A DNA stretch of 64,000 nt from Bosea sp. 29B (lineage in GTDB: Bacteria > Pseudomonadota > Alphaproteobacteria > Rhizobiales > Beijerinckiaceae): assembly GCF_902506165.1 (NCBI RefSeq), contig NZ_LR733817.1, positions 3,395,937 through 3,459,936 of the forward strand, written 5' to 3'. Made by a program: the position numbers and the translations under genes. The notes below the pieces were generated by a model. It searched no databases. It saw only the letters and a list, made by a program, of their open reading frames with translations, and was not told the DNA's origin. Shown in pieces: positions 33,833-41,936 of this stretch. Each line of letters starts with the position of its first letter. Position 1 is the stretch's first letter.

Positions 33833-34339
33833 CTACTCCGCCGCCTCGCGGCGCGGCAGCACCCAGTCCGGGCGGACCCAGTGGCAGGTGTAGCCGGCCG
33901 GATAGCGCTCCAGATAATCCTGGTGCTCCGGCTCGGCCTCCCAGAAATCGCCTTCAGGCTTTACCTCGGTGGTCACGCGGCCGGGCCAGCGGCCCGACGC
34001 GTTCACCTCGGCTATGACCTCCTCGGCGATCTGCTTCTGCGTCTCGTCGACATAGTAGATGCCCGAGCGATAGCTGGTGCCGAGGTCGTTGCCCTGGCGG
34101 TTCAGCGTCGTCGGGTCATGGATCTGGAAGAAGAACTCCACCAACTGCCGATAGCCGATCTTGCCGGGATCGAAGGTGATCTCGATACCCTCGGCATGGG
34201 TCCCGTGATTGCGATAGGTCGCATTCTTCACGTCGCCGCCGGTGTAGCCGACCCGGGTCGTCTCGACGCCGGGGAGCTTGCGGATCAGGTCCTGCATGCC
34301 CCAGAAGCAACCGCCTGCGAGTACAGCACGTTCCGTCAT
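33833..34339 (-). CDS. msrA: Peptide-methionine (S)-S-oxide reductase MsrA
   Basis: 168 residues with the MsrA active site [13 protein letters not shown] (nucleophilic Cys11 in GCFWG), then [20 protein letters not shown] and the [20 protein letters not shown] signature. It repairs methionine-S-sulphoxide in proteins using thioredoxin. The usual resolving Cys appears as [11 protein letters not shown] near the C-terminus. Excellent ribosome site AAGGAGG six bases before ATG 34339. Functionally it complements the BisC-like reductase at 13.5 kb, which may act on free sulphoxides. Confidence 0.95.
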   Translation of the reverse strand: MTERAVLAGGCFWGMQDLIRKLPGVETTRVGYTGGDVKNATYRNHGTHAEGIEITFDPGKIGYRQLVEFFFQIHDPTTLNRQGNDLGTSYRSGIYYVDETQKQIAEEVIAEVNASGRWPGRVTTEVKPEGDFWEAEPEHQDYLERYPAGYTCHWVRPDWVLPRREAAE

Positions 34340-34438
34340 GTCAAACCTCCTTGATCCCGGCGAGATAAGCATCGAAGCCTGAGTTCGCCATGTCGGTGCG
34401 TTTGGTTACGCTTGGCAACGCCTTCATCGGGAGGGCGG

Positions 34439-35995
34439 CTAGATCACCGCTTCGATCAGGAATGGCCCCTTGCGGCCGAGCGCGCCCTTGAACAGCCTGG
34501 CGAACTCCTCTGCCGTCGTGGCGCGGCCGGCCTCGACGCCCATGCCTTTCGCCATCGAGACCCAGTCGAGCGCCGGCTCATCGATATTGAGCATCAGCTT
34601 GGCGTTGCGGCCGAAATCGTTGACGCCGACATTGCGCATCTCGCCGTGCAGGATCGCATAGGTCCGGTTGGCGAAGACCACGGTGACGACGTCGAGATTC
34701 TCGCGCGCCTGCGTCCACAGGCCCTGCACCGTGTACATGCCGGAGCCGTCGGCCTGCATGCCGATGACCTTGCGGTCGGGGCAGGCGACCGCCGCGCCGA
34801 TACAGAGCGGAATGCCTTCGCCGATCGAGCCGCCGGTGAGCTGGATATAGTCGTGCTGCGGCGCGCCATGGCAGTCGTAATAGAAGCTGCGGCCCGACGA
34901 GACCGACTCGTCGCAGATGATCGCGTTCTCCGGCAGCAGCCGGGTGACGATGGCGCAGACCTTGTCGGCGTCGAGCGCGCCGGCCGGTAGCGCGCTGTCG
35001 GTTTTCTGCGGCGCGGCGATGAAGGTGGGTGGCGTCGCCCGTGCGGAGAGCTCGTCGGCCAGTGCCTCGATCGCACCCGGCAGGTCGTCGCCCGGCACGG
35101 CCAATTGTTCGACCTGGCAGTTCTCGTGCACCAGCCGGCCCGGCTTGCCGGGATAGGCGAAAAAGCCGACCGGCACCTGGGCACCGATCAGCACCAGCAG
35201 GTCGATGTCCTTGAGCTGCTGCAGAGCCATGTCGATCGGATAGAACACTTTCGGGATCGCGACACGGCCGGCACCGCGCTCGATCCGGCCGTTCGACATC
35301 TGCGAGAAGATCTGCGCGCCGGTCGCGGCGCAGATGCGCGCTGCCATGTTCATCGGCCCCTCGCGCAGCGCCGAACCGGTCAGCATGATCGCCCCGCGCG
35401 AGCCGTGCTTGCGCAGCAGGCCGGCGACCGCGCGGATCTGGGCCGCGTCGACCTGCCTGGGCGCGGGCACTGGCGTCCGCTTCAGCTCCGCCGGCTCGAC
35501 GCTGCCCCAGGCGCAATCGGCCGGCAGGATCACGGTGGTGACGCCGGGTAATGAAAGCGAGGCGGCGTAAGCCTCGCCGATCGCCGGGCCGACATCCTCA
35601 GGCGAGGTGATGCGGCGCACGAACTGCGACATCGGCCGGGCCAGGCTCTCGATGTCGCTGGTCAGCGGCGCGTCGTGCTGGAGATGATAGGTCGCATGGT
35701 CGCCGACGACGTTGATCATCGGAGTATAGGCGCGCCTGGCATTGTGCATGTTGGCGAGTGCGTTCGCCATGCCGGGCCCGCAATGCAGCAGCGTCGCCGC
35801 CGGTTTGTCGGCCATGCGGGCATAGCCGTCGGCAGCGCCGGTGACCACGCCCTCGAACAGGCCAAGCACGCAGCGCATCTGCGGCTTGCGGTCGAGCGCC
35901 GCGACGAAGTGCATTTCGGAGGTGCCGGGATTGGCGAAGCAGACATCGACATCGTTGACCAGCAGCGTGTCGCACAGGCGGTCGGCGCCATTCAT
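34439..35995 (-). CDS. Thiamine pyrophosphate-dependent enzyme (acetolactate synthase large-subunit-like)
   Basis: 518 residues of the AHAS/benzoylformate decarboxylase family: N-terminal PYR domain with CFANPGTSEMHFVAAL and the cofactor-activating Glu in LGLFEGVVTGAADGYARM, a central domain, and a C-terminal PP domain with TGGSIGEGIPLCIGAAVACP and MQADGSGMYTVQGLWTQARE. The PP-domain motif reads ADGS instead of the usual GDG. The function could be a decarboxylase or carboligase of a 2-keto acid; no small subunit is nearby. Divergent from the ABC operon, so the ABC ligand may be its precursor. ATG 35995 with GAGAGG about ten bases upstream. Confidence 0.85.
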   Translation of the reverse strand: MNGADRLCDTLLVNDVDVCFANPGTSEMHFVAALDRKPQMRCVLGLFEGVVTGAADGYARMADKPAATLLHCGPGMANALANMHNARRAYTPMINVVGDHATYHLQHDAPLTSDIESLARPMSQFVRRITSPEDVGPAIGEAYAASLSLPGVTTVILPADCAWGSVEPAELKRTPVPAPRQVDAAQIRAVAGLLRKHGSRGAIMLTGSALREGPMNMAARICAATGAQIFSQMSNGRIERGAGRVAIPKVFYPIDMALQQLKDIDLLVLIGAQVPVGFFAYPGKPGRLVHENCQVEQLAVPGDDLPGAIEALADELSARATPPTFIAAPQKTDSALPAGALDADKVCAIVTRLLPENAIICDESVSSGRSFYYDCHGAPQHDYIQLTGGSIGEGIPLCIGAAVACPDRKVIGMQADGSGMYTVQGLWTQARENLDVVTVVFANRTYAILHGEMRNVGVNDFGRNAKLMLNIDEPALDWVSMAKGMGVEAGRATTAEEFARLFKGALGRKGPFLIEAVI

Positions 35996-36187
35996 CCGGG
36001 AAAACCTCTCGATAGCCAAGGGCGCCTCGCGCCGATGCTGCCGAGGGGACGGGATCGCCGCGGGAGTGTCAAACAAGAGAATGTCATTGCTTTCCCAAGC
36101 GGCGGTGATCAGCGCGTGCTCCGCTCGGCCGGGATCGGCCGGGCGAGCAGAGTTCGCGCAGAGCCAATAAGCGCAGCGCCTTGACCG

Positions 36188-36203
36188 GTTTGCATATGCA
36201 TTT
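36188..36203. promoter_or_regulatory. Near-palindrome resembling the hut operators
   Basis: GTTTGCATATGCATTT matches the 16-bp palindromes of the hut promoter (54767-54782, 54793-54808) at 13 of 16 positions and keeps the core TTTGCATATGCA. It lies in the divergent region between the TPP enzyme (start 35995) and the ABC binding protein (start 36300). A GntR/HutC-type regulator could bind it. Confidence 0.45.
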
Positions 36204-36299
36204 AACGTGATTTGGAACGAAGCTTGCTTTATGGGCGCGATCGGGCTGCGTTGGCCGGGGTGTCCGCTGCAGGCGGGAACAAGTGGGGAAGGGTTCGTC

Positions 36300-37262
36300 A
36301 TGACTGGTTTGAAGCGTATCGGGATGCTGGCCGGGATCGGTCTTGCAGCCCTCATGACCGCCGGTGGCGCGCAGGCGCAGACCAAGGTCGCCATCGGCAT
36401 TTCCGGCTGGACCGGCTTCGCGCCGCTGGTGCTCGCCAAGGAAGCCGGCATCTTCGCCAAGAACGGCCTCGACGTCACGATCCAGAAGATCCCGCAGAAG
36501 GACCGCCATCTCGCCATGGCCTCCGGCGCCATCCAGTGCGCCGCGACCACGGTCGAGACCTGGATCGTCTGGGACGCCGCCGGGATCAAGACCAAGCAGA
36601 TCTTCCAGCTCGACAAGAGCTACGGCGCCGATGGCATGGCCGTGCGCGGCTCGACCAGCTCGATCAAGGACCTGAAGGGCAAGACGGTTGCGGCCTCTGC
36701 GCCCGGCACCTCACCCTATTTCGCCCTCGCCTGGATCCTCAAGGAGAACGGCATGTCGGTGAAGGATGTCAGCGTGGTCAACATGGAGCCGGGCCCGGCG
36801 GCGCAGGCCTTCATCGCCGGCCAGAACGACGCCGCCATGACCTATGAGCCCTATCTCTCGGCCGTGCGCGAGAAGACCGAGGCCGGCAAGATCATCGCCA
36901 CGACGCTCGACTATCCGATGGTGATGGACACCTTCGGCTGCACGCCGAAATTCCTCGCCGAGAACGACGCGGCCGCCGTCGCGCTGACCAAGAGCTATTT
37001 CGAGGCGCTGGAGCTGATCAAGGCCGATCAGGCCAAGGCCTATGGCATCATGGGCGCAGATGTGAAGCAGACCGGCGAGCAATTCGGCAAGTCGGCCGGC
37101 TATCTGCGCTGGTCGGACGCCGCCGGTAACAAGGCTTTCTTCTCGGGTGAATGGCAGGCCTTCACCACCAAGGCGGCCGAGCTGCTGCTGGAGATCGGCC
37201 TGATCAAGGCCAAGCCCGAGATCAGCACGCTGGTCGAGACCAAGTACGTCGCCGGCAAGTGA
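36300..37262 (+). CDS. ABC transporter substrate-binding protein, NitT/TauT type
   Basis: 320 residues with a Sec signal (GMLAGIGLAALMTAGGAQAQ) and an SBP fold of the nitrate/sulphonate/taurine group: VAIGISGWTGFAPLVLAKEA, the ligand loop ETWIVWDAAGIKTKQIF, and GKTVAASAPGTSPYFALAWI. It captures the substrate in the periplasm for the permease and ATPase encoded downstream. GGGAAGG sits seven bases before ATG 36300. Its stop overlaps the start of the DNA-glycosylase gene (GTGA). Ligand unknown; the group covers sulphonates, nitrate, thiamine precursors and aromatic acids. Confidence 0.9.
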   Translation: MTGLKRIGMLAGIGLAALMTAGGAQAQTKVAIGISGWTGFAPLVLAKEAGIFAKNGLDVTIQKIPQKDRHLAMASGAIQCAATTVETWIVWDAAGIKTKQIFQLDKSYGADGMAVRGSTSSIKDLKGKTVAASAPGTSPYFALAWILKENGMSVKDVSVVNMEPGPAAQAFIAGQNDAAMTYEPYLSAVREKTEAGKIIATTLDYPMVMDTFGCTPKFLAENDAAAVALTKSYFEALELIKADQAKAYGIMGADVKQTGEQFGKSAGYLRWSDAAGNKAFFSGEWQAFTTKAAELLLEIGLIKAKPEISTLVETKYVAGK

Positions 37263-37774
37263 GCGATGACGTCCTGCCGGATGTGCTGACCACTGGCCTG
37301 CGTGTCGTGTTCTGCGGCACGCAGGCTGGAGCGGTCTCCGCCCGGCGGGGCGCCTATTATGCCGGCCCCGGCAACAAGTTCTGGAAGACCCTGTTCGAGA
37401 CCGGGCTGATCTCGCAGCCGCTCGGGCCCATGGATTTCCGGGAGCTGCCGCGATACGGCATCGGCTTCACCGATGTCGCGAAGGGGACGTCCGGACCCGA
37501 CACGGCGCTGATGCGGCACCATGTCGATAGCGCCGGCTTCCTGGCCAAGATGCGCGACTACGCTCCGGCGATCGTCGCGTTCAACGGCAAGCGTGCCGCG
37601 CAGGCTGTGTTGGAAGAGGAGAAGGGCCGCAGGCTCGCCTACGGCCTCCAGCCGTCTCCCCTTGCAGGCAGTCGCGTCTTCATCTTGCCCTCTACCTCCG
37701 GGGCGGCCTCCGGCTTTTGGTCTATCGAGCCCTGGCGTGAACTCGCCGCCCTCGTGAAGGAAACAAGTTTCTGA
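37259..37774 (+). CDS. G/U mismatch-specific DNA glycosylase (MUG/UDG superfamily)
   Basis: 171 residues of the uracil-DNA glycosylase superfamily, MUG-like: VVFCGTQAGAVSARRGAYYA (the GxNPG-like active-site loop), GPGNKFWKTLFETGL (stacking Phe region), DVAKGTSGPD, IVAFNGKRAAQAVLEE and FILPSTSGAASGFW. It removes uracil or related bases from mismatches. It starts at GTG 37259 overlapping the SBP stop and ends 2 bp before the permease gene, so it is embedded inside a transporter operon, an odd place for a repair enzyme. The active-site loop reads GTQAGAV, so activity may be shifted. Confidence 0.85.
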   Translation: MSDDVLPDVLTTGLRVVFCGTQAGAVSARRGAYYAGPGNKFWKTLFETGLISQPLGPMDFRELPRYGIGFTDVAKGTSGPDTALMRHHVDSAGFLAKMRDYAPAIVAFNGKRAAQAVLEEEKGRRLAYGLQPSPLAGSRVFILPSTSGAASGFWSIEPWRELAALVKETSF

Positions 37775-37776
37775 CG

Positions 37777-38550
37777 ATGAAACCACTCCAGCCTGTCTCC
37801 GCCGGCGCCCGCGTCGGCTACGGCATCGCCTTTTTCGCGCTCTTCGTCGTCGTCTGGTCGGTCGCGACCTTCGGCGGCTATGTGCAGAAGCTCTTCCTCG
37901 CCGATCCCCTGACCATGGTCGGCGAAGGCTGGAACCTGCTCGTCAACCACGGCTTCCTGTTCGACATCGGTATGACGATCTGGCGGGTGCTGGGCGGCTT
38001 CGTTCTGGCTGTGATCCTGGCGCTGCCACTCGGCATCCTGATGGGTGCCTACAAGCCGGTCGAGGCTTTCCTCGAGCCCTTCGTCTCCTTCGCGCGCTAT
38101 CTGCCGGCCTCGGCTTTCATCCCGCTGCTGATCCTCTGGGCCGGCATCGGCGAGACGCAGAAGCTGCTCGTCATCTTTATCGGCTCGTTCTTCCAGCTCG
38201 TGCTGATGATCGCGGTCGCCGTCGGCGGCATCCGGCGCGATCTGGTCGATGCGGCCTATACGCTGGGCGCCAGCGATTCCTCGGTGGTGCGTCGCGTGCT
38301 CCTGCCCAATGCCGCGCCGGAGATCGCCGAGATCTTCCGTCTCGTCCTCGGCTGGGCCTGGACCTATGTCATCGTCGCGGAATTGATCGGCTCCTCCTCC
38401 GGCATCGGCCACATGATCACCGACAGCCAGGCGCTCCTGAACACCGGGCAGATCATCTTCGGTATCATCATCATCGGCCTGATCGGCCTGATCTCCGATT
38501 TCCTCTTCAAGGCGATCAACCAGCGCCTGTTTCCGTGGGCGCAGGCATGA
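37777..38550 (+). CDS. ABC transporter permease (BPD family)
   Basis: 257 residues with about six membrane helices and the inner-membrane EAA motif DAAYTLGASDSSVVRRVLLP around residue 170, diagnostic of binding-protein-dependent permeases. It forms the homodimeric channel for the NitT/TauT-type substrate. It begins 2 bp after the glycosylase gene and its TGA overlaps the ATPase ATG (ATGA), so translation is coupled. Confidence 0.93.
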   Translation: MKPLQPVSAGARVGYGIAFFALFVVVWSVATFGGYVQKLFLADPLTMVGEGWNLLVNHGFLFDIGMTIWRVLGGFVLAVILALPLGILMGAYKPVEAFLEPFVSFARYLPASAFIPLLILWAGIGETQKLLVIFIGSFFQLVLMIAVAVGGIRRDLVDAAYTLGASDSSVVRRVLLPNAAPEIAEIFRLVLGWAWTYVIVAELIGSSSGIGHMITDSQALLNTGQIIFGIIIIGLIGLISDFLFKAINQRLFPWAQA

Positions 38551-39332
38551 GCAAGCTTCTGATCGACCAGGTCGGCAAGGTCTTCCCGGCTAGAGGCAAG
38601 GGCCAGCCGACGCGCGCGCTGATGCCGACCTCGCTCACTGTCGCCGACAATGATTTCATCACCATCCTTGGCCCCTCAGGCTGTGGGAAGTCGACGCTGC
38701 TGCGCATCATCGGCGGGCTGGAGACGGCAAGCGAAGGCAAGATCCTGCTCGATGGCGCTCCCGTCACGGGGCCGGGCGCCGATCGCGGCTTCGTCTTCCA
38801 GAGCTATACGCTCTTCCCCTGGCTGAGCGTGGTGCAGAACATCGCCTTCGGCCTGCGCGAGAAGGGCGTGCCGGAGCGCGAGCGTCTCGACATCGCCCGC
38901 AAATGGGCCGAGCGCGTTGGGCTTTCCGGCTTCGTCGACCATTTCCCCAAGCAGCTCTCCGGCGGCATGCAGCAGCGCACCGCGATCGCCCGCGCGCTCG
39001 CCAATGATCCAAAAATCCTGCTGCTCGACGAGCCCTTCGGCGCGCTCGACAATCAGACCCGCGCTTTGATGCAGGAAATGCTGCTCGGCATCTGGGAGCG
39101 CGAACAGAAGACCGTGCTCTTCGTCACCCACGACATCGAGGAGGCCATCTTCGTCGGCTCGCGCGTCGTGGTGATGAGCGCAAGGCCCGGCCGGATCAAG
39201 GCCGACATTCCGGTCGAGCTGCCGCACCCCCGGCCCTACACGATCAAGACCACGCCGGAATTCGTCGCGCTGAAGGAGCGGTTGGTCGAGGAGATCCGGG
39301 TCGAGGCCGTGCTCGCGGCCGAGGGGCATTGA
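38547..39332 (+). CDS. ABC transporter ATP-binding protein
   Basis: 261 residues with every ABC motif: Walker [15 protein letters not shown]-loop [17 protein letters not shown], signature [16 protein letters not shown], Walker [17 protein letters not shown] and the H-loop [10 protein letters not shown]. The LFPWL wording is typical of the SsuB/TauB/NrtD group. It energises import of the SBP ligand. ATG 38547 overlaps the permease stop; a 12-bp-stem hairpin follows 9 bp after its stop, ending the operon. Confidence 0.95.
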   Translation: MSKLLIDQVGKVFPARGKGQPTRALMPTSLTVADNDFITILGPSGCGKSTLLRIIGGLETASEGKILLDGAPVTGPGADRGFVFQSYTLFPWLSVVQNIAFGLREKGVPERERLDIARKWAERVGLSGFVDHFPKQLSGGMQQRTAIARALANDPKILLLDEPFGALDNQTRALMQEMLLGIWEREQKTVLFVTHDIEEAIFVGSRVVVMSARPGRIKADIPVELPHPRPYTIKTTPEFVALKERLVEEIRVEAVLAAEGH

Positions 39333-39341
39333 CGGCGTAGG

Positions 39342-39376
39342 CCACCATACCGGTTGACTCCGCGCCGGTATGGTGG
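39342..39376 (+). terminator. Hairpin terminator of the ABC operon
   Basis: CCACCATACCGG (39342-39353) pairs perfectly with CCGGTATGGTGG (39365-39376) around an 11-nt loop, followed by TTCCTTCC. It lies just after the ATPase stop and before the next regulator gene. Confidence 0.65.
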
Positions 39377-39392
39377 TTCCTTCCTCGCGAAA

Positions 39393-39413
39393 TTGGCCTG
39401 ACCACATGGCCAA
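39393..39413. promoter_or_regulatory. Inverted repeat, candidate FadR-type operator
   Basis: TTGGCC (39393-39398) and GGCCAA (39408-39413) flank TGACCACAT, giving a dyad with TGACCA inside, close to the GntR-FadR operator style. It is about 48 bp before the regulator start, consistent with autoregulation. Confidence 0.4.
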
Positions 39414-39460
39414 ATCGATGCCGTCCGAAACGGATGGCACAGGGAAGGGTCCGGGAGCTG

Positions 39461-40213
39461 ATGCCGCTCGCAGTCGTCGAGTCGCCACGTCTGTATCGGC
39501 AGATCGCCGATCAGTTGCGCCATCTCATCGACCAGCATGAATTTCCGGTCGGCAGCCGCCTGCCGCCCGAACGCGAGCTCGCGGAGAAGCTCGGCGTCTC
39601 CCGCCCGTCTGTGCGTGAGGCCCTGATCGCGCTCGAGGTTGAAGGCCGCGTGCGTATCCGCATGGGCTCGGGCGTCTATGTCGTCGATCCCGCCCAGGCC
39701 GCAGCGCACCTCGCCGGGGCCGGCTTTCCCGTCGAGGGGCCGTTCGAGGTACTCGCCGCGCGCCGGTTGGTCGAGGGGGCGATGGCGGCCGAGGCGGCAG
39801 GGCAGGCGACGCCCGCGCAATTGGCCGGGCTCGCCGGCATCCTCGACCAGATGGAGCAGCCCGGTTTGCCGGCCGAGCAGCTGATCGCGCTCGACCGCGC
39901 CTTCCATGTCGAGATCGCCGCGATGCTGGGGAACACCGTGCTCGTGCGCTGCGTCGGCGAGCTCTTCGACCAGCGTATGAGCCCGTATTTCCGCCAGCTT
40001 GCGCAGTATTTCGAGAACGAGGACTCGTGGCGCTCGGCAGCGCGCGAGCATCGCGCCATCCATGCGGCGCTCGCCAACGGTGATCCCGAGGCGGCGCGGG
40101 CGGCGATGTGCGCCCATCTCCAAGCCTCGCAGGAGCGCTTTTCGCAGAGCTTCGGTGACGTCGACATCAAGCGGGCAGGCGAGCGTCAGCGCCGGCCACG
40201 CCCGATCAAATGA
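39461..40213 (+). CDS. GntR-family (FadR/FCD) transcriptional regulator
   Basis: About 250 residues. Winged HTH: YRQIADQLRHLIDQHEFPVG, LPPERELAEKLGVSRPSVRE and GSGVYVV; then the FCD domain with metal ligands spread through LDRAFHVEIA and REHRAIHAAL. It likely responds to a hexuronate- or other carboxylate-type ligand and controls the DctPQM genes that follow 43 bp downstream. The start is uncertain: ATG 39461 (GGGAG close upstream) or ATG 39434, nine codons earlier. Confidence 0.88.
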   Translation: MPLAVVESPRLYRQIADQLRHLIDQHEFPVGSRLPPERELAEKLGVSRPSVREALIALEVEGRVRIRMGSGVYVVDPAQAAAHLAGAGFPVEGPFEVLAARRLVEGAMAAEAAGQATPAQLAGLAGILDQMEQPGLPAEQLIALDRAFHVEIAAMLGNTVLVRCVGELFDQRMSPYFRQLAQYFENEDSWRSAAREHRAIHAALANGDPEAARAAMCAHLQASQERFSQSFGDVDIKRAGERQRRPRPIK

Positions 40214-40256
40214 CGCAAGGCCAGACCTTATTCGTGACCTTCAGGGAGGACAGACG

Positions 40257-41228
40257 ATGAAACTGCACTATGCCCTTGCCGCGCTCGCCGCCGGCGCTCT
40301 CTTCGCCGGCGCCCCGGCGCAGGCCCAGACCAAACTGAAATGGGCCCATGTCTACGAGACCTCCGAGCCCTTCCACACCGAGTCGGTCTGGGCTGCCGAC
40401 GAGATCAAGAAGCGCACCAACGGCAAATACGAGATCACGGTCTATCCGGCTTCGCAGCTCGGCAAGGAGACCGACATCAACCAGGGCCTGACGCTCGGCA
40501 CCGTCGACATGATCATCTCGGGCTCGAGCTTCGCCGCCCGCGCCTATCCGCCGATCGGCGTGACCTACTACCCCTTCATCTTCCGCGGCCCCGACCATCT
40601 CCTCGCCTATGTGAAGAGCGACGTCTTCAAGGAGATGGCCAAGGGCTATGAGGAGAAGAGCGGCCACCAGATCCTGGCCGTGACCTATTACGGCACGCGC
40701 CACACCACCTCGAACAAGCCGATCAAGACCTGCGCCGACATGAAGGGCCTGAAGATCCGCGTGCCCGACGTGCCGGCCTATCTCGCCATGCCGCGCGCCT
40801 GCGGCGCCAACACCACGCCGATCGCCTTCGCCGAGGTCTATCTCGCCTTGCAGAACGGCACCGTCGAGGCGCAGGAGAACCCGCTCAACACCATCGACGC
40901 CAAGAAGTTCTACGAGGTCCAGAAGCACATCGTGCTGACCGGCCACATCGTCGACCATCTCAACACGGTCGTCTCCAAGCAGCTCTGGGCCAAGCTCTCG
41001 CCCGAGGACAAGAAGATCTTCACCGACGTCGCCCAGGAGGCGGCCGAGCGCGCGACCAAGAAGATCCAGGCCGACGAGACCAAGCTCGTCCAGGTCTTCA
41101 AGGACAAAGGCCTCTCGGTCACCGAGATCGACAAGGCCGACTTCCTCGCCGCCGTGCAGAAGAACGTCAGCTTCGAGCAGTACGGCTACCGCAAGGCCGA
41201 CTGGGAGCGCATCCAGGCGATCAAGTGA
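40257..41228 (+). CDS. dctP: TRAP transporter solute-binding protein DctP
   Basis: 323 residues with a Sec signal (MKLHYALAALAAGALFAGAP, cleavage after AQA). The mature DctP fold has LKWAHVYETSEPFHTESVWA, LGTVDMIISGSSFAARAYPP, and MKGLKIRVPDVPAYLAMPRA with the ligand-carboxylate arginine, then FAEVYLALQNGTVEAQENPL. It binds a carboxylate in the periplasm for the DctQM pair. GGGAGG precedes ATG 40257. The next gene follows after a repeat element (41244-41322). Substrate unknown; sugar acids are common for FadR-linked DctPQM sets. Confidence 0.93.
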   Translation: MKLHYALAALAAGALFAGAPAQAQTKLKWAHVYETSEPFHTESVWAADEIKKRTNGKYEITVYPASQLGKETDINQGLTLGTVDMIISGSSFAARAYPPIGVTYYPFIFRGPDHLLAYVKSDVFKEMAKGYEEKSGHQILAVTYYGTRHTTSNKPIKTCADMKGLKIRVPDVPAYLAMPRACGANTTPIAFAEVYLALQNGTVEAQENPLNTIDAKKFYEVQKHIVLTGHIVDHLNTVVSKQLWAKLSPEDKKIFTDVAQEAAERATKKIQADETKLVQVFKDKGLSVTEIDKADFLAAVQKNVSFEQYGYRKADWERIQAIK

Positions 41229-41243
41229 GCTGACCTCAGGGCT

Positions 41244-41322
41244 CGTCATGCTCGGGCTCGACCCGAGCATCTCTTTCAGGAGATTCTCGGGTCTGCGCTT
41301 CGCGACGCCCGAGAATGACGCC
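41244..41322. repeat. Dispersed palindromic repeat, copy 1
   Basis: CGTCATGCTCGGGCTCGACC through GAGAATGACGCC. It contains two nested hairpins (ATGCTCGGG/CCCGAGCAT and TTCTCGGG/CCCGAGAA) and outer GTCAT/ATGAC arms. A second copy with nearly identical ends is at 48665-48774. Here it sits between dctP and dctQ, where it could lower read-through or stabilise the dctP message. Confidence 0.75.
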
Positions 41323-41354
41323 TGGCACGCCGCCTTCGTTAGAAAAGACATGCC

Positions 41355-41933
41355 ATGACCACGACGCCGGAAGTCCACACCCAAGTCACCAGCGAGGAGA
41401 TCGCCCACGTCTTCGACGAGGCGCCGCCGCCGGCCGATCTCTCCGGCTACGGCCTCGAGGACTGGGTGACGCTCGCCGCCTTCTGGCTGATGGTCGCCTG
41501 CGTCGTGGCGCAGTTCTTCACCCGCTATGTCCTCAACGACAGCTTCGCCTGGACCGAGGAGATCGCGATCTACGCGCTGATTGTCGTCGTCTTCCTCGGC
41601 TCCTCGCTCTGCGTGCGCGCCTCCAGGCACATCCAGGTCGACTTCCTCTACCGCTATCTGTCGCATCGTGCCGGCCGGGCGCTCTCCACCGCTGTGGACA
41701 TCATCCGCATCGGCTTCTTCGCCTATGGCACAGTGCTGGTGCATCGCTATGCCGAGCTCATCCCCGACGAGATGGTGACGACGATCCAGTTCCCGAAATC
41801 GCCGGTGTTCTACGCCGTCGTCGTCGCCTTCGCGCTGATGACGCTGCGCTCGATCCAGGTCGCCTGGCAGAACTGGCGCCGCGGCTACTCCGTGCTGGAG
41901 CGTCCCTCGGCCTTCGACGGCTCGGAGGCCTGA
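41355..41933 (+). CDS. dctQ: TRAP transporter small permease DctQ
   Basis: 192 residues with four hydrophobic helices. The conserved DctQ stretch FFTRYVLNDSFAWTEEIAIY (arginine and the W-TEE motif) is near residues 53-72, followed by SRHIQVDFLY. It forms the membrane complex with DctM. It ends 3 bp before dctM. Confidence 0.92.
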   Translation: MTTTPEVHTQVTSEEIAHVFDEAPPPADLSGYGLEDWVTLAAFWLMVACVVAQFFTRYVLNDSFAWTEEIAIYALIVVVFLGSSLCVRASRHIQVDFLYRYLSHRAGRALSTAVDIIRIGFFAYGTVLVHRYAELIPDEMVTTIQFPKSPVFYAVVVAFALMTLRSIQVAWQNWRRGYSVLERPSAFDGSEA

Positions 41934-41936
41934 CCG

